Part shown: piece after piece, positions 44,521 through 55,250 of the stretch
Numbering within the stretch: the first letter of the stretch is position 1
Layout: each line of letters begins with the position of its first letter
Notes under the pieces: model-generated
What the model saw: only the letters and a program-made list of their open reading frames with translations
Told to the model about the DNA's origin: nothing
The model's database searches: none
Origin: Laburnicola sp. R22_1
Taxonomy: Eukaryota; Ascomycota; Dothideomycetes; Pleosporales; Didymosphaeriaceae
NCBI GenBank assembly: GCA_014281115.1
Contig: JACONQ010000003.1
Location: forward strand, 3,162,001-3,226,000
Length of the DNA stretch: 64,000 bases
Reading direction: 5' to 3'
Made by a program: the position numbers and the translations under genes

Positions 44521-47474
44521 ATGGCTTCCCCAAATAATAGTAGTTTACTTTATGCTTTTTATGATAACGAAGATAATTTTCTTATGCTGGGTAAAGGCCT
44601 AGGAAGAGTAGTCAGTCAACTCAGCAGCCCGTCAACCCAATACCCTGGCATAGTATTGCTTGTTGGCCGGGGAAACCGGAATATTCTAAAATATACCTCT
44701 GATATCACCAATCAAACATCTAGAGCCGTAGCAGATATCGGTTTAGTAAAATCGACGGTTAACGACAAGAGCCCGCTACTCTTAGCCACAGTAGATCTAA
44801 ACACGGCATACAGTGGATTCGATCCTCGAAATAAACGTCATAGTCGCGAGTATCACCAAGTGTCGTGGTTAAGTAAAGCTTCAGACTTAGGAACTACTCG
44901 ACTGGTTGATACTGTATTTGGTCGTCTTATTCTCAAATTTACTGACGTACTATGCCTATTCTTAGATGACTTCATATCTTCTACCGAAGCGCACGATGTT
45001 CTCACTCGTTGGTCAAACATTGCTTCGCAATCCGCAACATCCTGGAGACCACGGATCATCTTGGTCGGTGGCCACCAGCTTAATATGGCCAGTTGGGGCC
45101 AGCTGTCTGGGTTCGAAGATGTAAAACAGTTACGGGCTCTTAGTTCGAACACAGCACTAAACATTGCGCTACGGAACACTGTCTCCATAGTACAAAAACA
45201 CCGAAGAGAGTGCAGTATGCTGTTTGTAGCAAATCACACGAGAGCTTTCTTTGAAGCTGCCTTGCGCCATGTCGCAAAACATTCACACGACTTTGATTTT
45301 GTCTTAGCGACGCGCATCAACAATGAGGTTGACCACACGTTGGGTTCAAATTTGCGATCGTTCCTTGAACTGTGTGCGCAGAATTCAATGAGCCAACAGT
45401 TCGCATTTCGATACATTGCCTCCGCGTTGGTAATGGATAGCTGTCCCCCTGATATGCATCGTAGGTCAATCTCTCTAGCTGTAGCGTAACTGACAAATAA
45501 CAGGATTTCCCCCTGACTTGGTGTTTGATACCCTCTACTATCCGTGCTCATTTAAAGCTTTCGCGCAGCAGAGTGTTCCGCCGGTTGAAGCATCTAAGCT
45601 TCTAAAAGCAAAATATGCTAAAATCTACAGCTCCGTGGGACCCACTATGGCGGCCCAGCAGCATAAGGAAGTAATTGACTCATTTGAAGTGGATTGGGCT
45701 GGGTTCAAGACGAACCGAGTATGCCTAGTCTGTTTGAGGCGGAAGCCAGAGCATGCATTCCAATGCGGTCACGCTCTTTGCGATGTTTGCGTATGCATAT
45801 TTGGAGCTCAGGTGGAAAATAGAGAGTACAGCTATCAGTTGTCGACATGCATAATCTGTCGAACACGCTGTAAACTGACTGTACAGCTTAAACCTCCAAC
45901 CGCTGGGTCTAGGCTACTAGTTCTAGACGGAGGTGGCATTCGAGGCATATTCAGTATCCTAGCCATTACCGCTTTCGACTCCGTTCGAAAGCTTCCATAC
46001 CCGATCTACGATGATTTCGACCTTGCACTAGGCACAAGCTCCGGAGGCCTGATTGCTCTAATGATGTTCGTTCGCCGGACGATGTTGGAATGCCTCGAAC
46101 TATTCGAGACCTTTGCGACCCAAGTCTTTTCCAAGAGGAACGAACATTTCCTGGCCAATGTGTACGGCTTTATTTCATCTCTTATAACTGATAGCAGGTA
46201 CGGCGCAAGCCAAATAGAATCCTACATGAAAGAAGCATACGGACCCCGAACCCCGTTTTTTAGTGGCCTTGGACACCCTTCAGGGGTTTCAAGCACCAAA
46301 TTTGCTGTTACAACTATGAGTGTTTCCACCTCTAGATTATGCATCCTATCAAGCTACAATGGACAAATGGAAAGATGCGGTGTGTTTTACCTAATTAAAA
46401 ATTTAACAGAAGTATCTAACGTGTGAAGGTTACAAACACCATCGTCCTCTACGTGGGGATCATGAGGTCCTAGTGTGCGATGCGTACGATACCATCCTAT
46501 GATTATAGAGCTCAGATTTCTGATTCCCCCGCAGTGCAAGAGCTACATCGGCTGCTCCCTCTTACTTCCCCGCCAAATTCATTCCTGGGCCTGGCTATCT
46601 ACAAGATGGGGGCGCGGGGAAGCACAATAATCCTATTGATCCTGCCGAGTGGGAGTCGAAAGCCATTTGGAACACGGATCCGGACTTTGTCATATCTATC
46701 GGTACGGGTTACGCCAATACTCCCCAACAGTCCCCTGTGACACTAAACCGACTGCGATTTCGGGACCGGTTTCTCATCAGGTTGTTTCGACTTTTTAGCG
46801 CCATGCTAAATGCACAGAGCAGCTGGAATGATCACTTGAATGGGGTTAGTGAAGAGCGTCGCGATAATTATTTTCGCATCAACATGTCTTTAGATGAAGA
46901 ACCCGAGCTAGATGACTTTATGAAGATCCCTGAACTGAAATCAAGATCCATCATGTATCTAGATAGCTTTGATTTCCGCCCAATGGTTCAGGCCCTCCTC
47001 TCAGCTTCATTCTTCTTCGAGCTGGATGGCAGCCCAGTGCTGGTACGAAATAATCTCAAGTGTACGGGTGCAATCCGCTGTAGAAGTGTGAACAGCCACG
47101 CCATGGTAGCTAGAATACTGAGCGAATATCCAACCGCAAGTTTTAGTACTAGCACAGGAGATGGGTTCGGTCGTATAGATCCCAATCAAGATCTCTGTCC
47201 TAATTGCGGTCAATATAGTAAAAAGGTTTCGTTTACGGTCTATTATTATGACCAGACCATTAGTATATACATGAAGTTAAATCAGTTATGGAAACGTAGA
47301 ATTAGCGGCTTCCCGCAAAGTATCTCTAGTTTGGCAGAAAAGCAGGTATTGCAAGCGGATTTTGGTAGGGCAGATCATGGCAGCCGAAAAAGTAGCTGTA
47401 GCTGTCTACGGAAAAGAAAACGCCGCACTCTTCCCTTTCTCAGACAAAAGAAGAGGCAAGGGGTAGTGGACTAA
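44521..47474 (+). CDS. RING-like/patatin-like phospholipase
   Basis: Exons 44521..45460, 45504..46381, 46410..46483 and 46535..47474 keep phase throughout (943 aa); the 28-nt third gap is unusually short, so that boundary is doubtful. Residues 1-~330 form a domain with LLVGRGNRN and IILVGGHQL strands that I cannot name. A C3HC4-like zinc site follows (CLVC, FQCGHALCDVCVC, CIICRTRC). The patatin domain has DGGGIRGIFSI (oxyanion hole), GTSSGG (nucleophile Ser) and a catalytic DGG in GYLQDGGAGKHNNP, preceded by AARATSAAPSYF. All catalytic elements are present. The predicted role is lipid acyl hydrolase, possibly an immune or incompatibility effector. A second CxxC site and a basic tail end the protein. 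Confidence 0.78.
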
Positions 47475-47885
47475 GACAGGGTAGAAAAGTAATTATAAGC
47501 GCGTACATTAATCCAAACTTGCAAATGCACCACTTGTTCTAAATGTGCTCGCTCTCGCAGCAGAAATACAGAGTAGTAATAGCCTTATTTGCAAGTATTA
47601 TATATGCAGCATCTGCAGGTAGTATAATCTATACCTACCGTCGCGGTGCAAGTCATAAGTCTGGGATATTTACCTTGACAGTAAGCCGAGGCTATCCAAC
47701 TCCATCTATCTAAATATTCATTTATCTAGCCTACCGTAGTACAAACCCAGTCATGGCATCTATATACAATAGGAACGTCAGAATACTGCCTCACGCACGA
47801 CAGTAAAGTCCAGTGTAACGATCTACCCACCCAACTTAGATATGTCGATCCGCTATACCCAAGAAAGAACCATTATATCCTCCGA
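47475..47885. other. Spacer/promoter
   Basis: No gene seen. Holds the 5' region of the small membrane protein gene. Confidence 0.4.
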
Positions 47886-48245
47886 ATGATACAACCAAGT
47901 ATCCTGTATAGTGCTTTGACATTAGGACTAGTCACTGGAATCTCCAGCCTGACGCTCTTCTGCATATGGATGCTTGATCCCCAGGCTCATCGCATTCGTG
48001 GACTCCAAATCGTTGCATCTTGCATTTCTTGTATCTGCTTTACCATTCCGTTGGTACTTATCAATCTTCTCAGTCGACGTCTCTCTGCGATATCATCTTT
48101 ATCCGTCGCTCGTGGTCCGCTATTCTTGCTTTCCTCTATATCAGTCTGTTGTTCCGCTGTCCTCGTTATTATAGTATCAATATTTTCAGCTGATCGGACT
48201 GGGATGCAAAAGGACCGGTCAATCGGACGAATGAAAAATATTTAG
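47886..48245 (+). CDS. Small multi-pass membrane protein
   Basis: Single exon of 119 aa with about four hydrophobic segments (ILYSALTLGLVTGISSLTLF, IVASCISCICFTIPLVLINL, GPLFLLSSISVCCSAVLVII) and a short basic tail. No family is recognised. It converges on the next gene, 39 bp away. Confidence 0.45.
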   Translation: MIQPSILYSALTLGLVTGISSLTLFCIWMLDPQAHRIRGLQIVASCISCICFTIPLVLINLLSRRLSAISSLSVARGPLFLLSSISVCCSAVLVIIVSIFSADRTGMQKDRSIGRMKNI

Positions 48246-48284
48246 CTAGTTCTTTGACAAGAATTACATACACACAAAGTCTAT

Positions 48285-49116
48285 TTACATATGTGAAACC
48301 CAATCTCCAACATCGTCCCACAAACTTTCGGTGATGCTTATCTCGGGTAGCACAGGCGCTATATTATCCCATTCAGAATCTGCCTCAAAGGTCTCCCTGC
48401 CATCTGAGTGCGACGTGGTAAAAGGTGCATCCTCAGCAGCATCACCACAATCCACTTCGCCATAGTTGCTATGGATATCTTGCACTGTTCCAAACTCGAC
48501 ATCTCGGCGTTGGGAGCCTGCCACACTTTGGAAGCCTTGGAACCAGTCGACTATAGAATCGGTCGTGTGAACGGTTGCACTGGCGCCGTATCCATCGCTG
48601 CTCCTCCGAACGCAGGCCTCAGGCGTTGGGTGGTTTTGCCGTCTCGTGTGAGCATCTTCACTTCTATCCTCATCCGAATCAAGTCGAATTTGCTCTTGGG
48701 AGTGTTTAATTAAAAATATCAGGCTTCCAATTCCGAATACCGCGCCCGCAACCGAGGTGATCATGACGAATCCAGTGGCTTGCTCCGATAAAGTCGAACT
48801 AGTAGCTGTAACGATTGCTGGAGCATTCGGGCAGCGTGTAGAGGTCGGTGGGGGCGGTTCCTTAGTGGGCAGGAATGTGGCAATAGTGGGATTAACTCCC
48901 AATGAGGTTTCTGGAATAGAAACAGACGAAGTAGAATAACATCCGCCCGTTGCCGTCGCTCCCGGATGATGTATATTCGTGGTTCTGTTTAGCCATGGGC
49001 GGACTAGAAAACAGTTAGCGCGACACCTGCTTTCCGGTATCCGTGCACCACGTACCTAGTCGAGCATTGCACCACCCACAAAGCACGAAGTAACATCCTA
49101 TACGAGAGAAACGCAT
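48285..49116 (-). CDS. Single-pass type I membrane protein with signal peptide
   Basis: Exon 1 49116..49056 and exon 2 49003..48285 join in phase (GTACGT...TTCTAG) to give 259 aa. The N-terminal signal-like MRFSRIGCYFVLCGWCNA is followed by a Thr/Ser/Pro-rich ectodomain with a few Cys. A helix (FVMITSVAGAVFGIGSLIFL) and a basic-then-acidic cytoplasmic tail complete it. The architecture resembles fungal cell-wall-sensor or Mid2-like proteins, but no named domain is visible. Confidence 0.55.
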
Positions 49117-49494
49117 CGCGACAGGTATGCTTGGAAGATATATTCACGTTACACCGACCTCTTCAGCATGTACATATGTATCATTTCGTGTTGCGGCGAG
49201 GCTTGCAGGCCCAATACGCCTTTGGTTAATAAATTTAGTGAAATGTTACGGCACAGTGGGTGTGCCTTGTCGCTGGCGCGTAGTGGCAAACCATGGAGAT
49301 TGCTGCGGCGCCTGCGCAGGGTGCCATATGCCAAGGAACTAGCGGAGCTGCCGCAACAGGGCGTGATTACCAACGATCGATTTGGGTGTCTTCGCAAGGC
49401 GCACGCGCTCATGCTGACGGTATTTCATGGGGGCTTTATTGAAAGGCTTGACTACCATATCAGGTAGGTAGCGCCTGAATCACATTCTAACTAA

Positions 49495-49959
49495 CTATGT
49501 AGCCGCAGCGTTCCCACCATTGGGAGCGTCGCCTTGAACCGCCACAGGCAATAGCTCCGTAACTGTTTGATGGACCTGATGACACCATGGCAACAGTTTT
49601 AGATAGTTTCGCTGCAAACTGGCAATATCCTTCGTCACTTCGATCAAAGACTTATCCATCTCATTTGACCATCTGCCCACGCTCTCCATTAATTGTGAGT
49701 GCATCTTTTCCATCCTATCCTTGATTTCTGTCACATTGAATTGGAGTTGGTCGACACGCGATATGAGGTCTGACAGCTGCTGCATTTCGGGGCTAGAGAT
49801 GTACGCGCTTGCGACCTGGTTGAGTGGGAGGAAAGAGTTTGTTTGTTCTGCATACTCCCACCCCATGCCAAGGTCCCCTTCCGTTTCTGGGATCGGCGGT
49901 AGGTCGGTTTGGAACGCCATTGATTCAGAACCCCAAGCGCAATCTGGGAAGAACTCCAT
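49495..49959 (-). CDS. Small coiled-coil protein
   Basis: Intact 154-aa frame starting MEFFPDCAWGSESMAF. A heptad-rich segment spans about residues 60-120 (LISRVDQLQFNVTEIKDRME, KSLIEVTKDIASLQRNYLKL). The rest is Pro/Gly/Asn-rich. An upstream exon cannot be excluded. Function unknown. Confidence 0.5.
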   Translation of the reverse strand: MEFFPDCAWGSESMAFQTDLPPIPETEGDLGMGWEYAEQTNSFLPLNQVASAYISSPEMQQLSDLISRVDQLQFNVTEIKDRMEKMHSQLMESVGRWSNEMDKSLIEVTKDIASLQRNYLKLLPWCHQVHQTVTELLPVAVQGDAPNGGNAAAT

Positions 49960-50216
49960 GTTGATTTGAGGTGGCGTAGGAACACTTAAGAGGATGATTT
50001 CGTCTGCGATTTGTGATGGTTACCATAGGCCGGTGTAAAAGTTGAGCTTACATATCTGCGGCGTACCTACCTGTTTACGAGGCCTCCGAGACTTCCGAGA
50101 CTTCCGCGGTTTCCGCCGGGTACGACGGAATCGGGCGGAATGGGCGGCAACAAAAGCTTTGCCTTCGCCACGTTATAGTGTTGCGGCTGTGGAATACGGC
50201 AACCCTACGCTCCACC

Positions 50217-50597
50217 ATGGCTCCCCGACGCAGACTTGCATATACGCCCGAAGAAGAAAATACATTGGCAGAGATTATCAAAACACGACCCTCCGCTCCG
50301 TGGCCTGTTATACGAAAGGCGTACAATTCTGCCAATCCGCAAAGACACAGAAGTGTCCCAGCTCTACGCAAGAAGTGGAAAAGCATGCAAAAAGCAAAAT
50401 TGCTTCCAGCATCGCAGGGTAGCCCCAACACTGCAGCTTCGGAGCATGAGAAAGAGCCGTTGTCCACCAGTCATGATGTGGACTCTTCTTTCCTCAGTGG
50501 CTTTCCATCGCGCGCATCAAGCCCTGCGGGTTCAGGTTTCTTCACCGAAGATCATGTTGAACTGAAGGACGAATCGATGGTGCATGTGAGTAACTAG
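50217..50597 (+). CDS. Myb/SANT-like DNA-binding protein
   Basis: Start chosen at ATG 50217 (MAPRRRLAYTPEEENTLAEI). Residues ~8-60 fit a Myb/SANT-like helix-turn-helix with spaced Trp residues (APWPVIRKAYNSANPQRHRS, LRKKWKSMQ). A Ser-rich, disordered C-terminus follows. A GTGAGT donor at the 3' end (about 50588) may splice to AATCAG near 50651, changing only the last residues. About 126 aa. Such small regulators are common in accessory fungal regions. Confidence 0.55.
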   Translation: MAPRRRLAYTPEEENTLAEIIKTRPSAPWPVIRKAYNSANPQRHRSVPALRKKWKSMQKAKLLPASQGSPNTAASEHEKEPLSTSHDVDSSFLSGFPSRASSPAGSGFFTEDHVELKDESMVHVSN

Positions 50598-50985
50598 CTC
50601 AGCGCATTGTTCCTTGGCTGACTATGGCTTTGGCACATCGTTCTTCAATCAGTGGGATTAGTTTTCCTGGTGATATCAGGTTTCCTGGCGATCTGGATTA
50701 TTCGCATTTGGAAGGAAGATCCTTATCTATGGTAGACATCACCAACCGCCACGGTATCTAGCAGATGTTTCAATGTCATTCAGAATAATATATGCAGTTC
50801 TGTACATGTTTTCCACAATTAAGGATTCTTTAACAAGTTCTCCACCTGACTAACGCGCAGTAATGCCTATTCCGTACTGTAGTAAGGCGTATCCCATTCT
50901 ATATTAGCAGAAACCTACTGCGCGTTAGAAAACTCGACACTAGTTGTTCCGGCTATCACTAGGAATAGATCACGCGCGTTTAACT

Positions 50986-51712
50986 ATGGCCCACCCCCTG
51001 CTCACCGCAATATTTCATACTCATAAACCGTTCTCCGGAGATGCCGCTCTAGCCCAAAGACATGTTCTCCGCTCCCTCCGAAATGCCGTCATGTTTTTGA
51101 AGTACTCTCTTAGATTTAAAGGCGGCGCTGTCCCTGCACTACAGCGTATTACTTCACCAATTCAACAATTTGCATATATGGAACCTAACCAGAACCAAGA
51201 GTTGGTACGATCAATATTTATTTCTAAGTCTGTTCGAGTTAATGACAAGGCCTCAGTCGACCCAGGATGAACCACTCTCCTACTACCAACAAGTCCTGAG
51301 ACAGCTGGATCTCCACACGAAATGGAGTATCCAAAGACTTGCAGTGGAGTTTGATGCTGCTACCCAAAGTAACATAGCGCTTCAGGCGGAACTTAATAGG
51401 GCTGCACAAAACATTATGCTCCTACAGAGGGAGCTTGACAAGGCGCGCAGCCATTCGGAGACTCTTAAGCAAGAGTGTAACGGTCTATTCAAAGAGGTTG
51501 AAAGGCTGGAAAAGCTGGCCGATAATACGAGTGAACAACGTGACGCTGCGAAAACGCAGCTAGTGGCGATCACGAAAGAGAATGATGAGAACGTTAAGAA
51601 ATTGAAGGCGGCCATGGAAGAAAACGCAAGCTACAAGGCTATTATTGAATTGAGCAATGATGCTTCTGGAGCAAGTGGGAACAGGAGATCTCGCCGCCTT
51701 CGTGAGATTTAG
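50986..51712 (+). CDS. Coiled-coil protein, frame broken near 51.1 kb
   Basis: The N-terminal frame from 50986 (MAHPLLTAIFHTHKPFSGDA, VLRSLRNAVMFLKYSL) and the second frame (SWYDQYLFLSLFELMTRPQS, then a long coiled coil QSNIALQAELNRAAQNIMLL to EENASYKAII) differ by one base. The switch lies between about 51100 and 51170, and no acceptable intron resolves it. The C-terminus is basic (NRRSRRLREI). Function unknown. Confidence 0.45.
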
Positions 51713-51732
51713 CTAGTACAAAAGGCTCATTT

Positions 51733-52804
51733 TTAATCATCCAGACTCCCTTCATCTGCTTGTATGCTTTTGATGGATCCTTCAGCATTGGCTAGGCCAG
51801 GAAATGCAAAAACGGAAGTCTTGGAAGCTAGACATGCCAGTGACTGAGCTGGCAACGCATTTTTAAGAAACCCATGCTAATAAGGTTAGTGAGCACGATA
51901 GAGACAGCGGTAGGTCAAAAACCTGTTTTAAATCATCAAGCTCTACTCCGTCGCGCATTCCATGCCGCACGAAGTCGTCCATTTCCTCATCCGCCAATGC
52001 TGGTGATATAGGTTCTGTTATCCTTAACAGCAGCTGCACCAGTACCTTAGCTTGCGGGGGCGGCTTTTCCGGCCCTATGTGGATGTATCGATCGAATCCT
52101 ACCTGTATTACGTCATCCAGTCACCTTAATGCATTACAATACTTACCTATCTTAATACGTCCGTCCCAGCTAGAAACAAACACGTCTGATGGTAGGATGG
52201 CGTCGAAGTGGCATCCTAATCGGTTCAGTGCCTCTATGCCTCGTAGGGTCTATCTAGTCAATATTGAATGCAGACGCAGGAATGTACATACTTCCTTAAG
52301 TATGGTTCTTATATCTCGGAGAACTGCAGGCCTCCAGATAGCTGTGGATAGAGGGATGCCAGGTCGATCGTATACGCAGTATAGCCACCCGTTCCATTCA
52401 AACGCCTGGATAAAATTCAAAGCGTACGGTGAGTTTCTATCCAGTTTGAAAACAGCTTTGGGGATGATTTTTCTTATGATAACAGGACAGCTATCTTCTC
52501 TAGACTCGGCCAAACAATAACTACGGCCGTCTCCCGGGATGATTTCGTACACGAACTCGTAGTAGACATCAGGATCTTTGTGCTGAGGAACAACTGGCTT
52601 AAGAAGAGCATACAATGCTGGCTTTTTATGTATTGTGTTTTGCCTAGTTTTGTTCTGCTGTACTGGATAATTATTAATGCTCTTTGGAGTGTGAGTGGAA
52701 TCAGTGTTGAAATTTGATGCGCCATTCACATCTGGAGATGCCGGTTTATTTAGACGCCCTTGACCAGGCGAAAGGGAAAATCTAGTGTTCCTATCGGGAG
52801 CCAT
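51733..52804 (-). CDS. Protein-kinase-like pseudokinase
   Basis: Four exons, 52804..52292, 52249..52147, 52098..51923 and 51843..51733, splice in phase to 300 aa (MAPDRNTRFSLSPGQG start). Introns begin GTATGT, GTAAGT and GTTTTT. N-lobe: YYEFVYEIIPGDGRSYCLAE and the VAIK-like VIIRKI. Hinge: WNGWLYCVYDRPGIPLS. C-lobe: LRGIEALNRLGCHFDAILPS then DVFVSSWDGRIKIGFD. The HRD triad appears as HFD and the DFG motif is lost, so catalysis is unlikely. Its start is 82 bp from a divergent coiled-coil gene, suggesting shared control. Confidence 0.65.
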
Positions 52805-52886
52805 CGCGTGCACAAGAACCGGGGGTGGCACACTACTTATAGCTTTGGTAAACCCTTTAGTCCCAGGGATCACCTTTCTGTCGAAA
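52805..52886. promoter_or_regulatory. 82-bp divergent promoter
   Basis: The stretch between the pseudokinase start (minus, 52804) and the coiled-coil gene start (plus, 52887) is only 82 bp and must hold control elements for both. The alternative upstream starts of either gene would overlap the other. Confidence 0.5.
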
Positions 52887-53378
52887 ATGCCACGCGCAAG
52901 GAAAGCACTCGAGCCCTCGAAATTAAGTGGAGTAGAAGTGAACGAAATTGATGAGTTCGTACGAAGGCACGGTGGGACCACTTTGGCTCTGGAACTGACT
53001 CGTGCTCGAACGAAAGAGTCGAAGCGCGAGGAAAACATTATACAGCACATCCACTACCTGTCACGTACAAATGGAGAGCTACGCGCGGAGCTTTCCTTCT
53101 ACAGGCATTGCTACACGAACTCAGAGCGTTTCAAAGATGTAATTGAAGCATATGCACGAGATTTGCTCCACGAGTGCATCATTGGGTTAGTCGCAGAGCC
53201 TGACTTGGAGACAATACGATCTATATCAAGTGGCATTACCAGGAAGTTGAAGACTTCCAGAACAAGCTATCTCAGGCATTTGAAGAATTTGCTGCGCCGT
53301 ATGAATCTAAGCAAATGCAGCCATTGCCTCATGTATGATGGGGATCTAGTCCGCGGCATTGCAAAGACATACTTCTAG
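52887..53378 (+). CDS. Coiled-coil protein, divergent partner of pseudokinase
   Basis: 163 aa from MPRARKALEPSKLSGVEVNE. The central part reads HIHYLSRTNGELRAELSFYR and is helical/coiled-coil. The C-terminus is basic with a CxxC (LKNLLRRMNLSKCSHC). The frame is intact and single-exon. Function not recognised; the position suggests joint regulation with the pseudokinase. Confidence 0.5.
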   Translation: MPRARKALEPSKLSGVEVNEIDEFVRRHGGTTLALELTRARTKESKREENIIQHIHYLSRTNGELRAELSFYRHCYTNSERFKDVIEAYARDLLHECIIGLVAEPDLETIRSISSGITRKLKTSRTSYLRHLKNLLRRMNLSKCSHCLMYDGDLVRGIAKTYF

Positions 53379-53510
53379 GTCGTCTTGTTGCGGCATAAGT
53401 GGGCAAAAATGGTTCGAAATCAAGCTCAATCAACCTTATATCTCTGTTCATTACATTTGCAACCGTTTTTCTAATTCCATCGCGAATAGTTTCATTAGCA
53501 CACACTGTGC

Positions 53511-55133
53511 CTAGTTAGCGTCGAAATAGACTGGATCCATTTTCATACCCGATACTGCCACCTTGCCCCTTCGTTCACGGAGGATATCTTTGATGATTTC
53601 GGAGTAATCCGGTTTGCCCTGGATCTCTACAATCCTTGCTCCCTTGCGCTCTTGTGTTTGCGGCAAGTCATCCCGATAAATATACATGTCCAACACCTGA
53701 TGTATTAGAAAGTGTAGGCAGAAGGCGTAGGTATACATACATTGCTCCCAGACAACGCTGGTCGTTTTCCAGGGTAATCCAGGCTTGCCGTTGCTCCTCT
53801 CTGTGTTTGGCCTTTTGGAATCTCTATGTTGGAAACTTCTGGAGCTGGCGTATACTGTTGTTTATCTTTCTTTAAGAGCTCATCCATGAATTTACGAGCA
53901 AGGTGATGCTGTTCGCCGCTTTCCATATGCCAAACAAATACAATTTCTCGGGTGTTGGTATTCAAAGAATCCTGTTCCTCGATTAAATGTCTCAGATAAG
54001 ACAGATGCCCAGTTATGCCTATCCCACTTGCGAACAATACGACCGTGCCATATTGCCGAAAGTTAAAACATGAACCATAGGGACCTTCAATCCATGCAGT
54101 GTGGCTGTTGTGCATGTTCGAAGCGAGACCCGATAGTTGTCGTGTGAAACCTCTTTGTGGCCACACGTGAAGTTCTATACTGTTCGATAGTATAGGGGAT
54201 GCTACCACGAAGGGATGTCTTTGAAAGCAACTGAATAATCCAGCGTTGGCCAAAGTAAGGTAAACATATTGACCAGGACGTACTCTCCACGGCCTGGCAG
54301 GTGTAATTTCGAGTTTGATGCCTTCTCCAGTCATTTGCAGCATGGCTATTGTTCTGTGTCTGTGCCAAGATAAGTTCCGATAAAGCAAGAGACAATATCG
54401 ACATGCTAGACTAAGAAACCAAAGAGACGTGCTAAGTACCATGCGATATCTGGTAAGTCTGTTGGGGCTCTCTACATGAAACCAGAGTAAAATGCTTATA
54501 CACAATGCACTTGTTAAATGAACGAGGCGGAATATCTCGTATATACGTCGCCGGACTGGTTTTATAGAGGTACACACGAGTGCAATTAGACTAAATGCCA
54601 CCTGTTCCATTAGATACAAATTTTCATTTTGGTAGCATTACGTACAACAGTCCCAGTGATGAATACTAGATCTATTTTCCAGTTCGCTAGAATTAATTCT
54701 AAAGATACATGAAGTAGCCCCTCCAGTATAACAATAGAAGCAATAGCTATATGACCTTTCAGATATGTTCTGAGTGAGATCTTTAGATAGTGGGCGATAA
54801 GGTCTGCACTTGGAAGTAGCATTGCCAGGTTTGTTAGAAAAAGGATGCAGATCGTATACTTAATTCCTTTCGAGACTGTACTCCCCAGCCTATGCAAATG
54901 CCATTCGCAGTAAACAAGAGAATGTAAAGAAGGACATCCCCGATAGAACATTGTAGCCCAAGGGCTTCCAGGAACGTTACTCGGGTATAACGCAGATATT
55001 TTAGGCTTAGGTATGTGGTCCATAAAGTAAACGAACGAGATATGTAATAGCTAAGCCATCTTATTGCAATAAGCGCGATGAGGCCAAAGAAGGCTACTAG
55101 ATACCAGAAGCCAAAGTTTAAGTCGTCCGCCAT
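53511..55133 (-). CDS. Ferric reductase-type transmembrane oxidoreductase (FRE), one frameshift
   Basis: Exons 55133..54646, 54601..53741 and 53696..53511 join in phase (GTACGT...AACAG, GTATGT...CATCAG). Membrane helices carry the haem-ligand histidines expected for a ferric reductase domain (LKGHIAIASIVILEGLLHVS, RLVHLTSALCISILLWFHVE). FAD-binding RPGQYVYLTLA with HPF and NAD(P)-binding VVLFASGIGITGHLSYL follow, with a C-terminal GKVAVSGMKMDP. One frame change lies at about 54886-54900, between ICIGWGVQS and KGIKYTICILFL. Start MADDLNFGFWYL is preferred over Met 55175. The family moves electrons across the plasma membrane to reduce Fe(III)/Cu(II). FREs are a recurrent Starship cargo class. 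Confidence 0.75.
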
Positions 55134-55250
55134 GCTAGGGAGCGATGGCAGTTCCACCAGCGCCGTTAAATGCATTTTATAATTGGCCCGTGCGCAATGC
55201 GTATAGATATATAAGTGGACCGTTCACCCTCCGTTTTTTTAAACTCCTAC

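Noticed and set aside
49127..49467. Short plus and minus frames between the membrane and coiled-coil genes
   Set aside because: Overlapping frames of similar length on both strands with no recognisable features.
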